64,000 bases of DNA from Helicobacter bilis (lineage in GTDB: Bacteria; Campylobacterota; Campylobacteria; Campylobacterales; Helicobacteraceae). The notes under the pieces are model-generated. The model saw only the letters and a program-made list of their open reading frames with translations. It was not told where the DNA came from and did not search any database. Numbering within the stretch: the first letter of the stretch is position 1; every line of letters starts with the position of its first letter. The stretch lies in assembly GCF_001999985.1 (NCBI RefSeq), contig NZ_CP019645.1, forward strand, positions 310,001 through 374,000. Reading direction: 5' to 3'. Position numbers and translations under genes: made by a program. Of the stretch, positions 9,623 through 18,200 are shown in pieces.

Positions 9623-11236
9623 CTATGCTTTGCCGCTCTCTTGGTAGTCATAGTCTGTATTAATATGCCACAAATCACACTCCCTGCCCAAAATCTTATC
9701 CGCACACATAAGCCCCATAAGAATGCTATGGTCTTGATTGTTATACTTAAAGCTGCCATTTCGCCCGATGAAATACAAGTCTTTAAAGTCATCTAGGGCT
9801 TTGTAGATTTTATGGAGATTGTCTTTATAGCCCCGCTCATACACGGGGTAGCTTTTGTGGATTTTTAGCACGCTGGTGTTTTTGATAAGGCTAGAGTCTG
9901 CTACAAGCTTAGGTTCTAGCAAATCCTTTTTTGCCATCTCGCTTAGGGCTTTATCATCTAGCTTCCACAAAGGCTCATCATCATTTGCCCAATACTCAAG
10001 GCATAAAATCGCTGAGTCTTGTCCGCATTGTAAATCTTTAGTCCAATTAGCGAAGTTGGTGATTCTGCCGGTGGAAGTATCCTTGCTATGCACATAAATC
10101 CAATTATCTTTAAATAGCGTTGGCTTTTGCGCGCTTTTGGCGGATTCTGCGGCGGGGGCTTGCTCATTACCGCTTAGGTAAATCCCTTCGCCCCCGCCTT
10201 GAAAGCCACCAAAATCATCGCAAAATCCTTCCGCCTGCGACTTGTTTAAACTTTGAGCGTTTTGGGCACAAAAGCTAGAATCCAAATTTCTGTCATTGCG
10301 AGACACTGCGGAAGCGGTGGCGTGGCAATCCACACTAGAATCCCCTACTTCTACATAAACTAAAATCGTGTTTCTAAATTTTAACCTCCCCGCCAATGCC
10401 TTCACACTAGAATCTAGCTCTTCTAGCGACAACACCATATCCCTAAAAGGTGCGGTAGAAATCACAATATCCCCGCTAAACTCGCCCTTGTTTGTAGTAA
10501 TACCCACCGCCTTTTTGCCCTGCGTTTTAATGCCTAGCACTTCAATATCACAATGCACCACGCCGCCGCGTTTGATAATCTCTTGCTTCATATTTTCATA
10601 CACCACGCCACAGCCCTTTTTGGGGTAGCTAAACTCATCAACCAAAGTCTTATGCTTTTTGCCCCCACCGCCAAAAAATGCGGACTTTATCGCTTCATAG
10701 AGATTAAGCCCTTTAATGCGTTGTGCGGCAAAATCCGCATCTAGCTCACTGCACTTAATCCCCCAGAGCTTTTCTGTGTAGCTTTTAAAAAATATGCTAT
10801 ATAAGCGATAGCCAAAGGCATTTGCCACCCACGATTCAAAGCTATCGCCTTTAAAAGGGCTAATTTTTGCTTTAATATAGCTTAGGACACAAAGGGCAGA
10901 TTCTACAAAGCCAAGCTTAAAAAGCGCGTCAAACCCACGCAAAGGATAGTAGAAAAACTTGCGGTTATAAAAGATTCTAGTCAATCGTGAGACTTTCTCA
11001 TACTCGCCATTTGTGTGAGAATGCCAAAAGTCATTTAAGCGTTTATCTTTGCTAAAAAATCTATGCGGTCCAATATCTACAATTTGTGAAAATAGCTCTA
11101 TGCTTTTACTCATTCCGCCAACTTGTGAATCTAGCTCAAAAATCTCTACACTATATCCATTTTCACTTAGCACTCTAGCCGCGCTAAGCCCAGCCGGTCC
11201 TGCACCGATGATTAAGACTTTTTTATTTTGTCTCAC
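9623..11236 (-). CDS. FAD-dependent UDP-galactopyranose mutase/amine-oxidase-like protein with repeat-derived insert
   Basis: The N-terminus has a dinucleotide-binding motif, IGAGPAGLSAARVL, then ELDSQVGGM and DIGPHRFF. This is the arrangement of the UDP-galactopyranose mutase/protoporphyrinogen-oxidase-like NAD(P)/FAD superfamily. The C-terminal FAD contact region FIGRNGSFKYNNQDHSI is intact. At 537 residues it is longer than relatives because about 75 residues (about 303-378) separate VYVEVGD from LFKDNWIYVHS, which I expect to be nearly contiguous. That insert contains an H3 palindromic repeat. The start is a GTG at 11236 overlapping the gtrA-like stop (GTGA), with AAGGA upstream. The substrate is not known. 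Confidence 0.75.
   Translation of the reverse strand: MRQNKKVLIIGAGPAGLSAARVLSENGYSVEIFELDSQVGGMSKSIELFSQIVDIGPHRFFSKDKRLNDFWHSHTNGEYEKVSRLTRIFYNRKFFYYPLRGFDALFKLGFVESALCVLSYIKAKISPFKGDSFESWVANAFGYRLYSIFFKSYTEKLWGIKCSELDADFAAQRIKGLNLYEAIKSAFFGGGGKKHKTLVDEFSYPKKGCGVVYENMKQEIIKRGGVVHCDIEVLGIKTQGKKAVGITTNKGEFSGDIVISTAPFRDMVLSLEELDSSVKALAGRLKFRNTILVYVEVGDSSVDCHATASAVSRNDRNLDSSFCAQNAQSLNKSQAEGFCDDFGGFQGGGEGIYLSGNEQAPAAESAKSAQKPTLFKDNWIYVHSKDTSTGRITNFANWTKDLQCGQDSAILCLEYWANDDEPLWKLDDKALSEMAKKDLLEPKLVADSSLIKNTSVLKIHKSYPVYERGYKDNLHKIYKALDDFKDLYFIGRNGSFKYNNQDHSILMGLMCADKILGRECDLWHINTDYDYQESGKA
10291..10332 (+). repeat. Hairpin repeat H3, copy 2 (inside coding sequence)
   Basis: Ends TGTCATTGCGA and TGGCAATCCA enclose an inner hairpin (CACTGC GGAA GCGGTG). 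It is read in frame on the minus strand as CHATASAVSRNDRN inside the FAD-dependent enzyme. The ends match the intergenic copy at 5508-5546. Confidence 0.75.
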
Positions 11237-11694
11237 TTATTATCCTTTCTTGTAAATTTAATAAAACTAAAATATTTATGCCCCAAATAGTTGCAGATAA
11301 AGCCCACGCCCACACCGCTAATGTGGGCTACAAACTCTAAATGTTTTTGATGAAGTAGGAAGCTTTTGTGTGGGGCTAAAAAGGGGCAAGATTGTATAAA
11401 ATCCTGCAAAGTTGTATAAAAACTCTGTAAAAGCCAAAGTGTCCCCACACTCACAAATAAGGCAATAAGTAGCCCAAAAAGAGCCACAATACTAAAGCGG
11501 ATAAAGGCTAGTCTTAAGCTTATATTGCGAGAAAAGATATACCTTGCGGATAAGGCGAAATTCACAAAATGCCCTAAGATATAAGCGATAATCACACTGC
11601 TTGAAAAGCTTATATAAAAGCTTAGAAAATGCCTTGAGATGAGATTGACAAATAGGGCTAGAAAAGCGACACAAACATACTTTATTAACTGCAT
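11233..11694 (-). CDS. GtrA-family small membrane protein
   Basis: GtrA-family proteins are small inner-membrane proteins thought to flip polyprenyl-phosphate-linked sugars. This 153-residue product has four predicted helices, a near-N-terminal segment (KYVCVAFLALFVNLISRHF), and a C-terminal helix ending CNYLGHKYFSFI, the typical end of the family. AAGGGAAG precedes the ATG. Its stop overlaps the GTG of the FAD-dependent gene, indicating translational coupling, and galE lies 13 bases upstream. The context supports lipid-linked sugar handling. Confidence 0.8.
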   Translation of the reverse strand: MQLIKYVCVAFLALFVNLISRHFLSFYISFSSSVIIAYILGHFVNFALSARYIFSRNISLRLAFIRFSIVALFGLLIALFVSVGTLWLLQSFYTTLQDFIQSCPFLAPHKSFLLHQKHLEFVAHISGVGVGFICNYLGHKYFSFIKFTRKDNK

Positions 11695-11707
11695 TAACTT
11701 CCCTTAT

Positions 11708-13108
11708 TTAATAGCGTGGGTTGCTATGCCAAGCAAGTGCTGAAGATAGGATTGTCTCAATATCTGCAAAATGTGCCTTCCAGCCTAGAATCTGCTGTGC
11801 CTTAGAGCTATCGCCAATGAGTGTGGCAGGGTCGCCCTCTCGTCTAGATTCTATGGTATAGGGGATCTGTCTGCCACAAAGCCTAGAAGCACACTCTAGC
11901 AGCTCAAAGATAGAAAAGCCCTCCCCATTGCCAAGATTAAAGGCTTCGCTTTTGCCACCATTTAAGAGATACTTTAGGGCTAGAATATGTGCGTTTGCCA
12001 GGTCATCTATATGGATATAATCCCTTATGCAAGAGCCATCTTTTGTAGGATAATCATCGCCATAAATGCTTAAGCACTCTCTCTGCCCCAAAGCAGTCTG
12101 TAAAAGAAGTGGGATTAAATGCGTCTCTGGGCTATGAGATTCACCGATATTAAAAAGCATACTCGCCCCAGCGGCGTTAAAATAACGCAAGATGACATAC
12201 TCTAGCCCATAAGCGTGGCTAAAGTCTTTTAGCATATTTTCTACCACAAGCTTTGAGTAGCCATAGGGGTTTATGGGATTTTGCGGATGGGATTCTGTGA
12301 TGGGCAGATGCAAGGGGTGTCCATAAGTGGCACAAGTGGAGCTAAAGATAATGTTTTTGACATTGGCTTTACGCATAGATTCTAGGAGATTTAAGGAGTT
12401 TGCGATATTGTTGTAATAATACTTGCTAGGGTCTTTGACACTCTCACCCACATAGGCAAAGGCAGCAAAGTGCATAACTGCTTGTATTTGATATGTGCTA
12501 AAGATAGAATCTAGAGTAGCTTTATCGCTTAAATCGGCGTGGATAAAAGTGGTGTTTTTGTGGGCGGTTTGAAGTTGGCGGGATAAATCATTGTTGGAGT
12601 TTAAGTTAGATTTAAGATTGTTATAGAGAATAGAATCCTGTGTATTTGCCCCCCCCCCCCCGTTAAAATTTCGCTCTAATTGTGTAAGAAAATTTAGCAC
12701 AGAATCTTGTGTGTTGGGTGTTTTGGAATCTAGATTCTGCAAAAATTCGCCCTTGTCTATACAATTTGAACGATTAGCTAAATTAGAGGGGTAGTCATTA
12801 TCGCTTAGATAACTCCTACCCTCTAATTTAGCTAAAGCCTCCAAAGCCACAGAGCAATTGCTAGAATTTGTGGTTTTGTTTGCGTGGTTTGTTAGTGTAG
12901 AATCTAGATATTGCGATGAGATAGTAGGGCTTTTAGTAAATGGACTCGTATAAGAGAAAGGAAGTGGTGCATAATGTAAAGATTCCTTATGCCCATAGAC
13001 TAAATTATCTAGCACAATGGTTTGAAATCCTAGAGTATTGAGCAGGGCATTTGCGTGAGAGCCGATATATCCCGCCCCTCCGGTTACTAGAATCTTTTTG
13101 TTTAGCAT
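11708..13108 (-). CDS. galE: UDP-glucose/NAD-sugar 4-epimerase GalE with ~138-residue phase-variable insert
   Basis: GalE interconverts UDP-glucose and UDP-galactose with bound NAD. The product begins KILVTGGAGYIGSHANALL (NAD site) and has FSSTCATYGHP and NPYGYSK (the Thr/Tyr-Lys catalytic set), with a normal C-terminal substrate domain. Its 466 residues exceed the usual ~330-340. About 138 extra residues (about 49-187) lie between LDNLVYGHKESLHYAPL and TTFIHADLSDK. This insert is Ser/Asn-rich and holds a 13-base C tract (12649-12661) and an H1 hairpin repeat. At 13 bases the frame is open, so the gene is ON. AAGGAAA precedes the start. Sugar specificity could be another NDP-hexose. Confidence 0.85.
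   Translation of the reverse strand: MLNKKILVTGGAGYIGSHANALLNTLGFQTIVLDNLVYGHKESLHYAPLPFSYTSPFTKSPTISSQYLDSTLTNHANKTTNSSNCSVALEALAKLEGRSYLSDNDYPSNLANRSNCIDKGEFLQNLDSKTPNTQDSVLNFLTQLERNFNGGGGANTQDSILYNNLKSNLNSNNDLSRQLQTAHKNTTFIHADLSDKATLDSIFSTYQIQAVMHFAAFAYVGESVKDPSKYYYNNIANSLNLLESMRKANVKNIIFSSTCATYGHPLHLPITESHPQNPINPYGYSKLVVENMLKDFSHAYGLEYVILRYFNAAGASMLFNIGESHSPETHLIPLLLQTALGQRECLSIYGDDYPTKDGSCIRDYIHIDDLANAHILALKYLLNGGKSEAFNLGNGEGFSIFELLECASRLCGRQIPYTIESRREGDPATLIGDSSKAQQILGWKAHFADIETILSSALAWHSNPRY
12649..12661 (-). repeat. Homopolymeric C13/G13 tract in galE
   Basis: Thirteen C on the plus strand, G on the coding strand, translated as GGGG within NFNGGGGANT. Length 13 keeps galE open. A change of one or two bases would truncate it near residue 150-170. 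Confidence 0.9.
12775..12866 (+). repeat. Structured repeat H1, copy B (inside galE)
   Basis: Stem 12775-12794 pairs with 12816-12834 (arm TAGCTAAATTAGAGGG, one bulged G). The apex has TAGTCATTATC and GATAACTCCTA, then a 3' tail with AAAGCCACAGAGCAATTGC and TAGAA. On the minus strand it is read in frame within galE, the arms giving LAKLEG and SNLANR. Confidence 0.8.
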
Positions 13109-13158
13109 AGCTTTCCTTTTTAAAATTTATAACTAGCAAATTTATTGAGTTAATATAC

Positions 13159-13198
13159 AGAATTATGTTATAACAGCAAATAATTATAACATAATTCT
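13159..13198. promoter_or_regulatory. 15-bp perfect palindrome upstream of galE
   Basis: AGAATTATGTTATAA (13159-13173) pairs exactly with 13184-13198 around a 10-base spacer. It lies 50 bases upstream of the galE start and 120 bases beyond the ppa stop. Neither side is followed by a T run, so a terminator is unlikely. An operator for an AT-rich-site repressor (Fur- or NikR-like) is possible, but the sequence is not a clear match to either. Confidence 0.5.
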
Positions 13199-13320
13199 AT
13201 GCATTATAGTAATACAAAAGCATGTGTAGTAGCACATAAGCTTGTTGCAAGGGTTAAACCTTGCAAATAATATAACATTCAAATAACAACTAAGAAATGC
13301 TTGCAAAGGTAAGATTGGAA

Positions 13321-13842
13321 TTAACCTTTATAATTCTTGATAGCTTGTTGTAAGAGTTCAGCGGCTTTATCTGCTTCTTGGAAGTCTTTTACTTTTACCC
13401 ATTTATCAGGCTCAAGCATTTTATATGTCTCAAAGAAATTCTTGATTCTATCAAGTGTAAGCTTTGGCAAATCCTTATAGCTTTTCACATCGCTATATGT
13501 AGGATCGATTTTATCAAGGGCAACAGCAAGTAGCTTTTCATCCATGCCGCCTTCATCTTCCATGATTAAAACACCTATTAATCGGCATTTAATGACAGAG
13601 CCAGCCTGCAGGGGATACTCATTTAACACCAAAATATCCATAGGATCATCATCATCTGCTAATGTATTTGGCACAAATCCATAGTTTGCAGGGTAATACA
13701 CCGCTGAACGCATGATTCTATCCACTACAACCGCACCAGAATCTTTATCTATCTCATACTTAATGTCTGAACCAAAAGGTATTTCAATAACCGCATTAAT
13801 CTCATTTGGGACTTTACCATAACTGATTTTTGTAAGATCCAT
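13321..13842 (-). CDS. ppa: Inorganic pyrophosphatase, family I
   Basis: This enzyme hydrolyses pyrophosphate to drive biosynthesis. The 173-residue product is the usual length for bacterial family I and shows the metal-binding signature DDDDPMDILVL near 65, preceded by YPANYGFVPNT. It also has SDIKYEIDKDSG near 25, and the C-terminal WVKVKDF. AAGGAG precedes the ATG by five bases. It is monocistronic by appearance: galE lies 212 bases downstream and the lipoprotein gene is divergent. Confidence 0.95.
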   Translation of the reverse strand: MDLTKISYGKVPNEINAVIEIPFGSDIKYEIDKDSGAVVVDRIMRSAVYYPANYGFVPNTLADDDDPMDILVLNEYPLQAGSVIKCRLIGVLIMEDEGGMDEKLLAVALDKIDPTYSDVKSYKDLPKLTLDRIKNFFETYKMLEPDKWVKVKDFQEADKAAELLQQAIKNYKG

Positions 13843-13993
13843 AATCTCTCCTTAAAATTAAATTGGCTTGTATTATAACACTGCATTATTAACTAATCCA
13901 TTATTTAATTTTATTCTAAAATATATATCTCTTTATGTGTATTAAACTCGCATTTTATGGTAGAATCTAGCCTTTTATTCAAGAAAGGATACT

Positions 13994-14467
13994 ATGCGTT
14001 TTTATCTTTATATTTTTTGTATATTCTCTTTCATTACTGCTTTTATCGCATGTAATGATACCAAAATAGATTCAAAAACTACCACTTTAGATGAAGAAAT
14101 ATGGCTATTTAACACGCAATATATTAAGACTATAAATGAAACAAGTTGGGAAAAGCTATCTGTGAGTGCGTTGAACGACTTCACAGACTTTAAACTTGAA
14201 TTTACCTATATATCCACAGGCAAACCGCAAACTTGTGGATTATATGCAAAAGGAATAGTTGCAAATGAAGCGGTTGGGAATAAAGAAAAAATACAGACAA
14301 AGATTCTCATGCGACCAAATCTTATACCAGATGCAGCTATTTGGATTATCCGCACAAATAATACAAGAGGTGGCATAAAGGTTGAAATCAGTGATATTGC
14401 CGCTTTTATAGAATCTTGTGGCGATGCACATCAGTATGCAGTTGGCATGTATGATTCTATTCAGTAA
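13994..14467 (+). CDS. Putative small lipoprotein
   Basis: I do not recognise the family. The 157-residue product starts with a Lys/Arg-poor signal peptide, MRFYLYIFCIFSFITAFIAC, whose FIAC is an acceptable lipobox with Cys 20 as the lipidation site. The mature part is polar with three further cysteines (GKPQTCGLYA, IESCGDAHQY), which could form a periplasmic disulphide. It is likely a periplasm-facing inner- or outer-membrane lipoprotein. GAAAGG precedes the ATG. glcD follows after 59 bases on the same strand, but no shared role is evident. Confidence 0.6.
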   Translation: MRFYLYIFCIFSFITAFIACNDTKIDSKTTTLDEEIWLFNTQYIKTINETSWEKLSVSALNDFTDFKLEFTYISTGKPQTCGLYAKGIVANEAVGNKEKIQTKILMRPNLIPDAAIWIIRTNNTRGGIKVEISDIAAFIESCGDAHQYAVGMYDSIQ

Positions 14468-14526
14468 GAAAGCTTAAAATATAAATTTTTAGACTACAAT
14501 ATGATAAAACTTTAAAAAGGAAAATT

Positions 14527-15906
14527 ATGGCATTAGAAACTACACATATAGAGTATTTTAAACAACTATTAGGTGAAGAAAACGCAAAAATAGATTCCTT
14601 GCATAAACTTGCATATAGCTATGATGCTACGCGTGAATCTAGAGAACCAGATATGGTGCTTTTCCCAAGAGATGAAAAGGATATTAGCGATATTTTAAAG
14701 TATTGCAATACTCATCTCATTCCCATTGTGCCAAGGGGGGCTGGTAGCGGTTTTACCGGTGGGAGCATTGTTGCAGATGGTGGCATTGTATTAGCCCTAG
14801 AAAAGCATATGAATAAGATTCTAGAACTTGATACAAAAAATCTTATAGTAAGAGTGCAGCCCGGAGTGATTAATAAGGATTTACAAAACTTTGTAGAATC
14901 TCATGGACTTTTCTATCCACCAGACCCCGCAAGTGAAAATCAAAGCACAATAGGTGGCAATGTCAGTGAAAATGCAGGTGGTATGCGTGCCGCAAAGTAT
15001 GGAATCACAAAAGACTATGTTATGGCTATCCGTGCGGTGCTGCCAAATGGTAATATTATCCGTGCGGGTAAAAAGACGATTAAAGATGTGGCAGGATACA
15101 ATGTCGCAGGGATACTTATCGCAAGTGAGGGGACACTCGCAGTCATTAGCGAAATCACACTAAAACTCATCGCAAAGCCAAAGATTACGCGTTCGGCGAT
15201 GGGTATTTTTGACACAATAGAAAATGCGATGAATGCAGTATATAAGACAATGGCAAGTGGAGTTACACCAGTAGCTATGGAGTTTTTAGACAATCTTACA
15301 ATCCGTGCTGTCGAGAGTAAGTTTAACAAAGGCTTACCCACTGAAGCTGGAGCAATTCTTATTACAGAAGTAGATGGTAACTTAGAAGAAGAGATACAAT
15401 ATCAATTAAAACTTATAGAATCTAGATTTAAAGAAAATGGCTGCGTTGAGTTTAAGGTAGCAAAAGATTCTAAAGAAGGGCAGGATCTATGGTTTGCAAG
15501 GAAGAATGCAAGTCAAAGCATTAGCATCTATGGTAAGAAAAAGCTAAATGAAGACATCACCGTCCCTCGTGCAAAACTGCCAGAATTACTAGAAAAAATA
15601 GATGAAGTAAGTAAGCGTTATGGCTTTAAGATTCCATGTTTTGGACATACAGGCGATGGTAATGTGCATACAAATGTCATGGTTGAAGACTTAAAAGATT
15701 TAGATAAAGGGCATGAAGCTATCACAGAGATTTTTAAAATCGCAGTTGAGCTAGAGGGGACTTTAAGCGGAGAGCATGGCATTGGACTTGCTAAAGCACC
15801 ATTTATGAATCTTGCCTTTAATGAAGATGAAATGAATTTGTTTAGAAGTATTAAAAGTGCATTTGACCCAAATAATATCTTAAACCCAAATAAGATGGGA
15901 TTGTGA
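14527..15906 (+). CDS. glcD: FAD-linked 2-hydroxy-acid oxidase, GlcD type
   Basis: This is a glycolate or D-lactate oxidising subunit that passes electrons to the respiratory chain. The 459-residue product has the PCMH FAD-binding domain: VPRGAGSGFTGGSIV near 74, and PPDPASENQSTIGGNVSENA near 135. Its C-terminal cap ends with GHTGDGNVHTNVM and SGEHGIGLAKAPFM, which hold the conserved catalytic His and metal-binding residues. Length and motifs are complete. A partner FeS subunit (GlcF) is not in the window, so the enzyme may be a stand-alone D-lactate dehydrogenase. AAAGGAAAA precedes the start. Repeat R2 begins within 15 bases of the stop codon. Confidence 0.88.
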   Translation: MALETTHIEYFKQLLGEENAKIDSLHKLAYSYDATRESREPDMVLFPRDEKDISDILKYCNTHLIPIVPRGAGSGFTGGSIVADGGIVLALEKHMNKILELDTKNLIVRVQPGVINKDLQNFVESHGLFYPPDPASENQSTIGGNVSENAGGMRAAKYGITKDYVMAIRAVLPNGNIIRAGKKTIKDVAGYNVAGILIASEGTLAVISEITLKLIAKPKITRSAMGIFDTIENAMNAVYKTMASGVTPVAMEFLDNLTIRAVESKFNKGLPTEAGAILITEVDGNLEEEIQYQLKLIESRFKENGCVEFKVAKDSKEGQDLWFARKNASQSISIYGKKKLNEDITVPRAKLPELLEKIDEVSKRYGFKIPCFGHTGDGNVHTNVMVEDLKDLDKGHEAITEIFKIAVELEGTLSGEHGIGLAKAPFMNLAFNEDEMNLFRSIKSAFDPNNILNPNKMGL

Positions 15907-15917
15907 GATTCTTTATT

Positions 15918-16007
15918 CCTACCCAAAATTCTAACCGACATTTTTTTCATTGTCAAGTCGTTATATTTACTCTAAGTTGAAATAAAAAAGGTGGGCTTGG
16001 CAAAATG
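15918..16007 (+). repeat. Intergenic repeat R2, copy 1
   Basis: Runs from TACCCAAAATTCTAACCGA through CATTGTCAAG and TTGAAATAAAAAAGG to GTGGGCTTGG. An inverted, slightly diverged copy is at 51393-51471. Both copies lie a short distance downstream of a gene and point the same way relative to it, so R2 behaves like a 3'-untranslated element. Confidence 0.75.
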
Positions 16008-16052
16008 TCCGCTCATTTTAATTGTAATTTATTTGCCTCCAAATTCCCAAAA

Positions 16053-17017
16053 AACCGATATTTTCTCTAGTTATATAAGTTTATAAGAGTTAGCTAGAAA
16101 AAAAATTTAAAAATTATATGCTTGTGTGTAATATTGTAACTTATATAAAGTGAGTTAGCATAAGTGGGTAATTGCATTTTATTGTGAGAGTAAAAATTCC
16201 CCTTGTGTGCTATGTTCTTAGTGATTGCAATGCGTAAATATGCTTTATAACCTAGCTTAAATAAAGCTTTATTTAAAACTTAAAAATAACTTAAAATTTC
16301 ATTGTTGGAATCACAATTCTATCCAAAGTCCGCAAAATAGGGCATAAAATGTATATGTGTGTCAAAATTTGTGTCATCAGTGTATTTTTTGTGTCATTTA
16401 TGTGTGATAGAAAATCTTAAAGAATGAGATAAGTTGCAGAGAGATTGAAATATTTTTAAATATTTAAAGCTTTGTGGCTTGTGTGATTGGCTCTTGTAAA
16501 GTTGTCTTGCTTTGATTGGCTTTTGTGTGAATGCAAAGGCTAGTGTGATTTATGTTTGCATGATTTAGGGTTTTTGTGTGTTATTTGTGTAATTTTGGCT
16601 GATATTCCACTGAAATAAGGCTCTAAAACTAAGCTACACTAGGCTACATTGTGGCTAGTTTTGCTTTTTTGATAGAAATTACACTTAAAACTACCATTAA
16701 ACTTACATAAATGACTTACATTTTCTTGCAATTTTGTTAAATTCTCGCTTCGTCTGCTTCATTTCATAGTGTTTTTGTCAAAAAAACTCACAAACAATCT
16801 TTTTTATATGTTCTCTCTTATATATATTACTATCAACAAACATGTAAGATATAAAAATCTCGCAAAATGTGGCGTGTGAATTGTAGGGCTTTGAAAATGC
16901 AAAAATTGCAATTTTGGCTTTCAAATGTGGCGTGAATAAAACACTCAAACACAAAGACACAGAAACATTGATAAACAAACAAAAACGCATAAATTTAGAT
17001 TTTGGGCTTTAAATGTG
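16053..17017 (+). repeat. Long dispersed repeat R1, copy 2
   Basis: Nearly identical to 4429-5477 but lacking that copy's 80-base block at about 5312-5391. Both copies face the same way, about 11.6 kb apart, bracketing the segment from the DUF3972-like gene to glcD. The right edge lies 130 bases before the first phage-like gene. The remaining 17018-17146 is AT-rich with the words AGAATCTAG and AAGATTCTA and no gene. Confidence 0.85.
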
Positions 17018-17146
17018 GCGTGTGAGCTTAGAAAGGGTCGCACTGGCTTAAATACAGATTTTAAACTAAAAAATGCAGAATCTAGCACACAAAAAACATA
17101 TAAAACAAGATTCTACAACACATTTAAACACTAGCAAAAAAAACAC

Positions 17147-18073
17147 TTAACACACCAAAATCTCTAAGTCTCTAAAGTATTCTTTCATCACAAACTTATC
17201 TTGACTCTTATCATTGACATAGTCTTTATTCTCAACTTCTACTAGGGCTTTCAATCTTACATTATACGAGCCTTCTTTATTAAAAGACTTTAAGATATTA
17301 TCCTTTTGACTACTCACTTCGCCATCACCAAAATCCCACTCAACTTCTACTAACTCAATAGAGGTAACAATATGAAATCCTATCACTTCATCAATAGCTA
17401 TAACACTCTTAGTAGCATATATCTCTAGTATAGTTGTATCAAAGTCTGTATTGTAGTCAGGTATTTGCACCTTTTTCCACTCATCTGTATAATCACTGAT
17501 TGGAGCTTCACCTATTGCTTTGAGTGCATTCACGGTGGTTTGCTGCATATCATAGCTTTTAAGCAAGTCTGGTTTATTTGCATTTGATAGGACATTTTGA
17601 TAGCTTACCATACAATTTGCTTTGTTTATCTGTGCGTTATCATTGGCACTTTTATGTAATACTTCTGCCTTGATTTTATCTTGCAGGGCTTGGGCTTGAA
17701 GTTGTGCTGTTTGCATTTTACTTGCTTGTATCTTAAAAAAGCTTTCTTTCACTTGATTTGATAGCATTGCTACTTCTTTTTTCTTACCTAGTATGCCTAA
17801 AGCACTTTGATTTTGTGCGTCTCTTGTAGCTACTTCATTTTGGTCTATGGTTAATGCAGTTTGGACTGCACTTTGAAATACGCCTAAAAATGTTTTAGCC
17901 ATAAAATCACTATAAGCTAAAGCTTTTTGGTCGTCTGTAAAAGCATAGCTTGGCATATACTTTACAAAGCTATCTAAGGCGTCTTTATATATTTGACTAT
18001 CTTTCATCTTAGCTTCTATAAAATCAAAATTCTCTTGGAATTTCTTTAGAGTGAGATTTTTTGTGTCTAACAT
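17147..18073 (-). CDS. Phage-like structural protein with C-terminal PKD-type domain
   Basis: The exact role is unknown. The 308-residue product has a helical, Gln/Ala-rich central region (about 80-170, likely coiled coil) and a C-terminal Ig-like PKD domain from about 215, with the pattern VEWDFGDGEVSSQKDN then FNKEGSYNVRLKALV. PKD domains occur in extracellular and virion adhesion proteins, so a tail or virion-surface function is plausible. AAGGA precedes the ATG. It is the last gene of the minus-strand phage-like group, 105 bases beyond the giant gene. Confidence 0.6.
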   Translation of the reverse strand: MLDTKNLTLKKFQENFDFIEAKMKDSQIYKDALDSFVKYMPSYAFTDDQKALAYSDFMAKTFLGVFQSAVQTALTIDQNEVATRDAQNQSALGILGKKKEVAMLSNQVKESFFKIQASKMQTAQLQAQALQDKIKAEVLHKSANDNAQINKANCMVSYQNVLSNANKPDLLKSYDMQQTTVNALKAIGEAPISDYTDEWKKVQIPDYNTDFDTTILEIYATKSVIAIDEVIGFHIVTSIELVEVEWDFGDGEVSSQKDNILKSFNKEGSYNVRLKALVEVENKDYVNDKSQDKFVMKEYFRDLEILVC

Positions 18074-18118
18074 GTTAAATCCTTTTTTGTCATCTTTTTA
18101 TAAACTTTTACCTTTTTG

Positions 18119-18200
18119 TATGGTATAATCCTAGCAACTAGGAGTATTCGTGTTCTGATTCCCCGCTTAGAGTTCGGTCTAAGTTGAGTTTTTAGCTCTT
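18119..18200 (+). promoter_or_regulatory. Plus-strand promoter-like box followed by terminator-like hairpin
   Basis: An extended -10 box (TGGTATAAT, hexamer 18124-18129) faces right, against the direction of the phage genes. About 40 bases on is the hairpin CTTAGA-GTTCGG-TCTAAG (18165-18182), followed by TTGAGTTTTT. Together they could make a ~60-base RNA antisense to the gap and the 3' end of the giant gene. No good -35 box is visible, as is common in Helicobacter. Confidence 0.35.
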
